A model generated the notes under the pieces. That model was not told where the DNA came from and did not search any database. It saw nothing but the letters and a program-made list of their open reading frames with translations. The position numbers and the translations under genes were made by a program. From Clostridium thailandense (GTDB lineage: Bacteria > Bacillota > Clostridia > Clostridiales > Clostridiaceae), in the NCBI RefSeq assembly GCF_019207025.1, contig NZ_JAEEGC010000108.1, positions 1 to 39,695 of the forward strand: a DNA stretch of 39,695 nucleotides, in the 5' to 3' direction. Shown here in pieces: positions 34,630-39,695 of the stretch (the stretch's first letter is position 1; every line of letters starts with the position of its first letter).

Positions 34630-35829
34630 CTACTTGTTATTTTCAGCATAAAACTTTAGAGCTTCTCCAATGAATTTAGATGTACCATCTCCATGTTTCT
34701 TATCCATTGCTTTTTTTAAAATGGATTCTGACAAATACTGCTCTGCCTGATAGCTCCAATAATTTTCTCCCACCTCTACTTGTAAAGCTTCATTCTGCTT
34801 TTGCGTTTCGGCTACTATTTCAAAAATAATTTTTTGGATTTCCTCTGATAAAGGGTCTTTGCTTAAGTCAACTGTAAGATTTTTGTATAAGGTTTCCAAT
34901 TTAGGCTCATAATCTCCTAAATAAATTTTTAAAGCTTTTCCAATAAACTTTGATGCACCTTCACCATATCGTTCATCTATCCATGCCATACCAACTCCAC
35001 CATTTTCCTTATCAATTTTTTCTAACTCCTTAGAAAATACTGAATAAAGTCTTACAATAACATACCAATAATAATCTCCAAGTTCATTTTTAAAAGCTTC
35101 ATAATCTCTTTTAGCTACGTTAGTTATTTCACCAGCAATTTTTTGAATTTCCTCTGAAGAAGGATCTTTACTTAAGTCAGTTGTAAGCTTTTCATATAGA
35201 TCCTTTAGTTCTGGATTTCTTTCATAAAAGCAATCTCTTTTAAACTCATCAATTTGTTCTGCTTTAGTTATTGCCACAGAACTATTCAAATTTTTCTTTA
35301 CAACTTCGGCATATTTTTTTATACTTCCATATTCTTTTATGGCCATTTTAGCAAGCTTTTCTTTTGCAGCTTTTGTTTTTTCAATAAATTGATCAAATTT
35401 ATCTACACTACCCCAATTCTTAATTACTCTATCCTTATTTTCTCTCTTAAATTCTTCCAATACATTATAATATTCACTCATGTCAAATTCTTCAAAACTC
35501 ATTGTATTCGCTCCTTCTAAGGTTTTATTTATAAGCTCTATCAAACCATTTAACCTATCTCGTTTTAAAAGGATTAGCTTCTTATGATCTTCTAGTGCTT
35601 TCATCCTATCGAAGTGAGGACTGGTTATGATTTCTTTAATTTCCTTTAGTGGTAAATCAAGCTCCTTAAAAAATAAAATCTGCTGTAAGGTTTCAAGAGC
35701 TTCATTATCATAAAGCCTATAGCCTGCTTCCGTTAACTCAGTTGGTTTTAATAATCCAATTTTATCGTAGTGGTGCAGCATGCGCACGCTTATTCCTGTT
35801 AAATCCGAAACTTGTTTTACTGTTCTCAT
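34630..35829 (-). CDS. MerR-family regulator with two TipAS-like domains
   Basis: 399 residues; TipA-like regulators are usually about 250. The N-terminal MerR helix-turn-helix (1-70) shows VKQVSDLTGISVRMLHHYDK and GYRLYDNEALETLQQI. A dimerisation coiled coil (75-108) follows. The remainder is TipAS-like helical sequence. Residues about 207-304 and 310-395 are tandem copies: each contains LY(E/K)(K/N)LTxDLSKDPxSEEIQKI, then ENYW/DYYW, and ends G(E/D)G(A/T)SKFIG(K/E)ALK. TipAS domains bind thiopeptide-type antibiotics. The duplicated sensor may bind two ligands or a larger one. RBS AGGTGA lies before the ATG. A MerR-type promoter with a 19-bp spacer lies upstream, implying autoregulation. Confidence 0.85.
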   Translation of the reverse strand: MRTVKQVSDLTGISVRMLHHYDKIGLLKPTELTEAGYRLYDNEALETLQQILFFKELDLPLKEIKEIITSPHFDRMKALEDHKKLILLKRDRLNGLIELINKTLEGANTMSFEEFDMSEYYNVLEEFKRENKDRVIKNWGSVDKFDQFIEKTKAAKEKLAKMAIKEYGSIKKYAEVVKKNLNSSVAITKAEQIDEFKRDCFYERNPELKDLYEKLTTDLSKDPSSEEIQKIAGEITNVAKRDYEAFKNELGDYYWYVIVRLYSVFSKELEKIDKENGGVGMAWIDERYGEGASKFIGKALKIYLGDYEPKLETLYKNLTVDLSKDPLSEEIQKIIFEIVAETQKQNEALQVEVGENYWSYQAEQYLSESILKKAMDKKHGDGTSKFIGEALKFYAENNK

Positions 35830-35918
35830 AACTTCACCTCAAACTTTGATTTTAGAGCTTTAATACCACCTGTACTCTGCCGGCATGAGTTTTATTAGTA
35901 TTGTCAATCTCTGATTTT

Positions 35919-35949
35919 ATATTACACTATGACATAATGTTAGGGTCAA
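35919..35949 (-). promoter_or_regulatory. MerR-type promoter with 19-bp spacer
   Basis: On the minus strand TTGACC (35944-35949) and TAATAT (35919-35924) are separated by exactly 19 bp, the elongated spacer typical of MerR-activated promoters. The spacer holds a dyad-like CTAACATTATGTCATAGTG. It drives the duplicated-TipAS regulator, so autoactivation on ligand binding is expected. Confidence 0.65.
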
Positions 35950-35991
35950 CACTTTTAAATTTAAATATAATAAAAGATTTTTAAATAAATG

Positions 35992-36036
35992 AACTCCCCA
36001 TAGATGATATTGTTTGTCTATGGGGAGTTTTAATTT
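35992..36036 (+). terminator. Strong orphan hairpin terminator
   Basis: AACTCCCCATAGA (35992-36004) pairs perfectly over 13 bp with TCTATGGGGAGTT (36017-36029), followed by TTAATTTT. No plus-strand gene precedes it, so its original gene appears to be lost. Confidence 0.7.
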
Positions 36037-36145
36037 TGTATTAAGAAAGGTGGAAAATTTTATGTGTTTAACAAAAGTTACAGAAAGAGTTTATTATCTT
36101 ATTAATGACAGAATCTATGGTGCCACATCCCATTTTTGGTTATCC

Positions 36146-36364
36146 TTAGCTAATACTTATGTGTCTAATGTATACATGAAGCTGAAATGGTATATTGGTG
36201 TACCCATCAAAAGTGATCAGATGAGGATTGGGTCGTGGTACTATTTCAATTTCACAATTTCTATTTAACTTTTTATGTTCTAATATCAGTTCTTCTATTT
36301 TATTTTCTATGTCTTCTAATTTGTTTGAGCTATAAGGTAGAATAGCAGTAGGAAAATTATTCAT
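36146..36364 (-). CDS. Hypothetical small protein
   Basis: 72 residues from ATG 36364, preceded by GAGAGG at good spacing. It starts MNNFPTAILPYSSNKLEDIE and continues with a Glu/Lys-rich helix and EIEIVPRPNPHLITFDG, which looks protein-like; the last 20 residues may be read-through into unrelated sequence. No family recognised. A plus-strand frame with its own ribosome site (AAAGGTGG, ATG 36062; start MCLTKVTERVYYLIND) overlaps it to 36268; that start resembles metallo-beta-lactamase-fold proteins, but the rest does not. At most one of the two is likely real, and both may be fragments. Confidence 0.35.
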   Translation of the reverse strand: MNNFPTAILPYSSNKLEDIENKIEELILEHKKLNRNCEIEIVPRPNPHLITFDGYTNIPFQLHVYIRHISIS

Positions 36365-36421
36365 TATGATCATCCTCTCAAATAAATATTTTATTTAGAA
36401 TACTTATTATATTACAGCGAT

Positions 36422-36465
36422 TTTGTCACAGTTATGTATAATATTTGTTACAGTTATGTATAATA
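36422..36465. repeat. Two tandem 22-bp repeats
   Basis: TTTGTCACAGTTATGTATAA followed by TA, and TTTGTTACAGTTATGTATAA followed by TA, are directly adjacent (36422-36443, 36444-36465) with one mismatch. They lie about 60 bp upstream of the small minus-strand gene at 36364. The 22-bp period (two helical turns) is typical of paired sites bound on the same DNA face, so an operator role is possible. Confidence 0.6.
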
Positions 36466-36517
36466 TTTTTTATAGAAAATATATAAAAACTTCTAGAAGA
36501 GAAGCAGATATGTATTC

Positions 36518-36559
36518 TTATTCTATAACAGCTCCAACAACTTTTATTAGTTTCTTCAT
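36518..36559 (-). pseudogene. Start fragment of a NUDIX (MutT-like) hydrolase gene
   Basis: ATG at 36559 with a good ribosome site (AGAGGTG) encodes MKKLIKVVGAVIE and then TAA. This start is the characteristic beginning of clostridial (deoxy)nucleoside triphosphate pyrophosphohydrolases (MKKxIKVVGAxIxN). Nothing of the NUDIX box remains downstream. A truncated relic, or less likely a 13-codon leader peptide. Confidence 0.5.
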
Positions 36560-36711
36560 TTTAGTTACACCTCTTTTCTAGACAAGTTTATCATAGATGG
36601 GTTTGGAAGTACAATTTTTGGAGATTTTTGTCTAAATAAAATATTTTTTCTCTACTTGATTACAAAGATTATACAATGCGGATATACTCCTAATATGTTC
36701 TCTATTTAATA

Positions 36712-37002
36712 TTGATAAATGCCTTTCAAAGTAAAGACAAGAAAAATCTTTACCTAATGGATGAGACTACAACTGGACTGCACCCGAAGGATATTGAGAA
36801 TTTTATTGTGCTTCTAGATAGAATGGTAGATGCAGGTAATTCTATTGTAGTAGTAGAACATAACCAGCAGATCATAAGAAACAGCGATTGGATAATTGAT
36901 CTTGGTTCTGAGGGAGGGGAAAAAGGAGGAAATATTATTTTTACTGGAACCCCCAAAGAGATGGTGGAGGGAAGCCAAAGTATCACAGCGAAATACCTAT
37001 AA
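36712..37002 (+). pseudogene. C-terminal fragment of a UvrA-family ATPase
   Basis: About 96 codons. The frame begins just before Walker B: NLYLMDETTTGLHPKDIENF, then VVVEHNQQIIRNSDWIIDLG and GGNIIFTGTPKEM, ending TAKYL. These are the last 90 residues of a UvrA-type protein (normally about 750-940). Walker A, the zinc fingers and signatures are absent, and the usual DEPTTGLH is DETTTGLH. There is no proper start codon or ribosome site. Confidence 0.85.
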
Positions 37003-37107
37003 GCGAATATAAATCTAGAGAAGATAGCTTTAATATAGCTGATTATTATATTATAGGCTATAATACAATTAAGAGAAAAACCCTTTATAAAGAAGGAAGG
37101 TGCATTA

Positions 37108-38784
37108 ATGAAGAGAATACAAGTAGGAACATCGGATTTTAAAGAACTAATAGAGGGCAATAATTACTTTGTAGATAAAAGTTTATTGATAAAAGAATTT
37201 ATAGAAAATGGTGCAAAGATAATATTGACACCAAGGCCTAGAAGGTTTGGAAAGACATTGAATTTAAGCATGCTTAAGTATTTTTTCGATATAAGAACCA
37301 AGGAAGAAACTAAAAATTTATTTAAGGGTTTAAAAATAGAAGGTGAAAAGGAAATAATGAAACTTCAAGGAGAATATCCTGTTGTTTTCATTACTTTTAA
37401 AAATGAAAAATATATTTCCTATGAAGATTTTAAAGATGGCATTGAATTTCTTTTAGCTAGCTTGTATAAGGAACATGACTATTTACTTCAAAGTGATAAA
37501 CTATCAGAAATAGATAAAAAAGAATATATAGAAATGATGGAAAGAAGAGCTTCAATAGCTTCTTTATGTAATGGTATAAGCTCTCTAATGGGCTATATGA
37601 ACAAGCATTATGGAAGAAAGGTAATGCTCTTTATAGATGAATATGATGTGCCAATACAGGAAGGATATCTTAGAGGATACTACAATGAATTAATAGCTTT
37701 AATAAGAAACCTATTAACAGCAGCCTTAAAAGATAATCTATACGTTGAAAAGTCTTTAATAACAGGTATCCTTAGAGTGGCAAAGGAGAGTATTTTTTCA
37801 GGTTTAAATAACTTAAAAGTATATTCAATATTGAGTTTCAGATTTAGTGACAAATTTGGATTTACAGAAGAGGAAATGAAAGAGCTTACAGAATATTATA
37901 ATTTAAAAGATAGCATAGAAGAAATAAAAAATTGGTATAATGGATATATTTTTGGAGGAAAAGTAATATATAATCCATGGTCTGTTTTAAATTATATTGA
38001 TAACAATGAAGATGGATTTATGCCTTACTGGATTAACAGCAGCAGCAATGATCTTATAAAAAGGCTTTTATTAAAAGGGGATAAAGAAATAAAATTAGAT
38101 TTGCAGTATCTTATTGAAGGAAAATCTATAAATAAGGTAATCGACGATACTATAGTTATGGCAGAGGTTGAAGATTCCAACCAAAATATCTGGAGTTTTT
38201 TACTTTTAAGCGGATACTTGAAGGCTGTAAAGACAGAACTCATAAGAGGAAGATTAAATTGTGAACTCCAAATTCCAAATGAAGAGGTTCATATATTTTA
38301 TGAAAATTTAATAGTAAAATGGTTTCAGGAAGCTATGACTAATCAAAAGTATGAAGAAATGTTAAGTAATTTAGTCACTGGTGATATAGAAAACTTTGGC
38401 TATGCTTTTCAGGAATTTGTAATAAATAATTTGAGCTATTTTGACGTATCTGGAAAAGAGCCAGAGAAAGTATACCACGCCTTTGTACTTGGAATGCTTG
38501 TCTCTATTTCGAACACTCATGAAGTGAAATCAAATAAGGAAAGCGGCTTTGGAAGGTATGATGTGATGATAATTCCAAAGGATATCTCAAAGCCAGGAAT
38601 TATTATTGAATTTAAGAAAATAAATGTGTTGTCAAAGGAAACATTGGAACAGGGAAAAGTAGAAGCATTAAAGCAAATAGATAAGATGAAATACGATGAG
38701 GAACTTAAAAATTGCAACGTAAAAGATATAATAAAGCTTGCTATTGTGTTTAAGGGGAAAGAAGTAATGATTTCTGAGGCATAG
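37108..38784 (+). CDS. AAA-ATPase-like protein with C-terminal PD-(D/E)XK nuclease-like domain (DUF1703 type)
   Basis: 558 residues. The start RIQVGTSDFKELIEGNNYFV, the Walker A-like TPRPRRFGKTLNLSML and the FKGLKI segment are diagnostic of the AAA-ATPase_like family. VMLFIDEYDVPIQ is the Walker B, and NWYNGYIFGGKVIYNPWSVL and PYWINSSSNDLIKRLL follow. The C-terminal domain (about 440-550) has GFGRYDVMIIP and GIIIEFKK, the acidic and E-x-K elements of a PD-(D/E)XK fold. These proteins are frequent in multiple copies in Clostridia and Bacteroidetes; their role is not established, with mobile-element or defence links suggested. RBS AAGGAAGGTG. Confidence 0.9.
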   Translation: MKRIQVGTSDFKELIEGNNYFVDKSLLIKEFIENGAKIILTPRPRRFGKTLNLSMLKYFFDIRTKEETKNLFKGLKIEGEKEIMKLQGEYPVVFITFKNEKYISYEDFKDGIEFLLASLYKEHDYLLQSDKLSEIDKKEYIEMMERRASIASLCNGISSLMGYMNKHYGRKVMLFIDEYDVPIQEGYLRGYYNELIALIRNLLTAALKDNLYVEKSLITGILRVAKESIFSGLNNLKVYSILSFRFSDKFGFTEEEMKELTEYYNLKDSIEEIKNWYNGYIFGGKVIYNPWSVLNYIDNNEDGFMPYWINSSSNDLIKRLLLKGDKEIKLDLQYLIEGKSINKVIDDTIVMAEVEDSNQNIWSFLLLSGYLKAVKTELIRGRLNCELQIPNEEVHIFYENLIVKWFQEAMTNQKYEEMLSNLVTGDIENFGYAFQEFVINNLSYFDVSGKEPEKVYHAFVLGMLVSISNTHEVKSNKESGFGRYDVMIIPKDISKPGIIIEFKKINVLSKETLEQGKVEALKQIDKMKYDEELKNCNVKDIIKLAIVFKGKEVMISEA

Positions 38785-38848
38785 AGGAAAGGTATAGTGT
38801 TTTGAAAATCAATTTTTAGATATTACCATAATTTTAAGTATTGTTAAA

Positions 38849-38890
38849 AAGGGCAAGTCAAGGAAATTGTATTCCGTTGACTTGCTTAGA
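38849..38890 (-). terminator. Terminator between convergent genes
   Basis: On the minus strand GCAAGTCA and TGACTTGC pair, extended by GG/CC, and are followed by CCTTTTT. It serves the lipoprotein gene and may also stop the plus-strand gene. Confidence 0.7.
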
Positions 38891-38895
38891 GCTAT

Positions 38896-39558
38896 TTATG
38901 AAAATTCATGTCCTGGTATCCCATTGTTAACATAAGTATGACCTTCTAAGGGTTTAAAGCCAGATACTTTTATATCAGTTACAACAGGGTATGCGTTATG
39001 ATTATTGGGAAAGGTAAAGTTAAGAGTATAATCCTTTCCATAAAAAGCAGCTTTCGTTCCATCACCTGTAAAAACTGCTGTGTTCTTGAGAAAAATAACC
39101 TTTCTGCTTTCTTTTTTACCAGCTTGCACATCTACTTCATAAACAGTAAAATCAAAAGAGTTATTAGTTACATTAGAAATTACAACTTCACAATAATTTT
39201 CTAAAACATTATCTCCAAAACGCCTGTCATCAAAATAAGTTCCGTTATATAATTTAACTTTACTATTCACTTTAGTTAAGTTTTTAGAGGTATTATCTTT
39301 ATCCTTTACTGCGTTTTCACTTGAACTTGTTTTATCAGACTGCTTAGAATTTCCACTATTTGAAGCTGGTTGATTCTTTTCATCAACACTATTTTTGTCA
39401 TTAGTGGCTTGTTTTTGATTGTTGTTTTTGGAATCATCTTGTAAAGTTTGAGTTTCGGTACTAGTTTGTGTAGAGGTATTTACTTTTTTATCACTATTAC
39501 AACCAGCTAAAGTAAAAGTCAAACTTAAACATAATATGAAAACTAAATTCTTTTTCAT
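38896..39558 (-). CDS. Lipoprotein of unknown function
   Basis: 220 residues. A type II signal peptide (MKKNLVFILCLSLTFTLAGC) with lipobox LAGC makes Cys20 the lipidated residue. A Ser/Thr/Asn/Lys-rich linker (21-95) leads to a compact C-terminal domain (about 98-220), starting VKLYNGTYFDDRRFGDN and ending with EGHTYVNNGIPGHEF, with several beta-strand-like stretches (SFDFTVYEVDV, YTLNFTFP). Not assigned to a family. RBS AAAGGAG is 9 bases before the ATG. A copy of the palindromic repeat begins about 10 bp upstream of that site, so the element occupies the gene's own leader or promoter region. Confidence 0.8.
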   Translation of the reverse strand: MKKNLVFILCLSLTFTLAGCNSDKKVNTSTQTSTETQTLQDDSKNNNQKQATNDKNSVDEKNQPASNSGNSKQSDKTSSSENAVKDKDNTSKNLTKVNSKVKLYNGTYFDDRRFGDNVLENYCEVVISNVTNNSFDFTVYEVDVQAGKKESRKVIFLKNTAVFTGDGTKAAFYGKDYTLNFTFPNNHNAYPVVTDIKVSGFKPLEGHTYVNNGIPGHEFS

Positions 39559-39579
39559 TATTAAACTCCTTTAAAATAA

Positions 39580-39695
39580 TATAGATTCTCACGGCCGAAA
39601 GTAAACTTATGCTCCGGGAGATGTTACCAAGCCTCAGCACTATAAAAACTTTTAACCATTCTAAAGCTCAGTATTTTGAAAATCTAAGAACATCT
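39580..39695. repeat. Palindromic repeat copy cut by the window end
   Basis: It starts ATAGAT and then reads CACGGCCGAAAGTAAAC, TTATGCTCCGG, GATGTTACCAAGC, TCAGCACTATAAA and CAGTATTTTGAAAATCTAAG, matching the reverse complement of the right arm of the element at 6405-6662 up to its centre. The window ends before the loop, so the second arm probably continues outside. Confidence 0.85.

Larger units (their letters stand above)
36374..36711. other. Gene-poor stretch with tandem repeat and gene relics
   Basis: About 340 bp without an intact gene. It holds the 22-bp tandem repeat at 36422, the NUDIX start fragment at 36518 and AT-rich sequence leading into the UvrA fragment. Confidence 0.5.

Noticed and set aside
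34491..34673. 60-codon plus-strand frame across the hairpin and jetD fragment
   Set aside because: The frame starts within a terminator-like stem, has no ribosome site, and only 19 codons match JetD; a relic, not a gene.
36062..36268. Metallo-beta-lactamase-fold protein start on the plus strand
   Set aside because: The first 16 residues and ribosome site are suggestive, but no metal-binding HxHxDH motif follows and the rest is unlike any protein I recognise; mentioned only as an alternative to the minus-strand frame.

Overview
The window is low-GC, AT-rich DNA with Shine-Dalgarno-led genes, clostridial-type chemoreceptors, a c-di-GMP-II riboswitch and a Wadjet operon. Together these point to a motile Clostridium-like Firmicute (Clostridium sensu stricto or a close relative); species cannot be fixed by reading alone. 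No rRNA, tRNA, CRISPR array or intact insertion sequence was seen. Both edges of the window lie inside copies of the same palindromic repeat, and a complete 258-bp copy sits at 6405-6662.

Layout. 0.1-1.6 kb (minus): a secreted Ser-rich protein and a TPM-domain protein. 1.8-5.1 kb: a YbdG-type MscS channel and an ABC-F ATPase. 5.1-8.0 kb: an AgrC-like kinase and a LytTR regulator separated by the complete palindromic repeat, then a LytTR-type direct-repeat promoter in front of a 38-residue peptide gene. 8.1-17.3 kb: signalling genes, namely a sigma-D-like promoter feeding a c-di-GMP-II riboswitch and a membrane chemoreceptor, a 29-residue membrane peptide, cardiolipin synthase, a GGDEF-EAL protein, a DUF1003 protein, a broken yibF-like gene and a soluble chemoreceptor. 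17.4-26.2 kb: a defence block made of a complete type II Wadjet operon (jetD-jetA-jetB-jetC, every junction overlapping) followed by a MntA-HepT toxin-antitoxin pair. 26.6-32.0 kb: a YitT protein, an XRE regulator leading into a chimeric ABC ATPase/permease remnant, and a TetR regulator next to oleate hydratase. 32.2-39.6 kb: a DUF1847 protein divergent from a MocR regulator, a MerR regulator with two TipAS-like repeats, a run of gene fragments, an AAA-ATPase-like/PD-(D/E)XK protein and a lipoprotein.

How parts may work together. The GGDEF-EAL enzyme can make or degrade c-di-GMP, and the riboswitch 4.2 kb away can read it to control a chemoreceptor driven by a motility-type promoter. The geometry of the riboswitch predicts an ON switch. 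The kinase/regulator pair probably controls the peptide gene through the two repeats 21 bp apart. Wadjet is expected to act against small circular DNA; a second, nearly erased jetD fragment lies 16.5 kb downstream behind the same kind of hairpin that precedes the intact operon.

The right half contains many short but recognisable gene remnants (EFR1-type ferredoxin, jetD, NUDIX start, UvrA end, ABC fusion), so this is an accessory region shaped by repeated gain and deletion. The best candidates for undescribed biology are the kinase-palindrome-regulator-peptide module, the duplicated TipAS regulator and the long palindromic repeat family.
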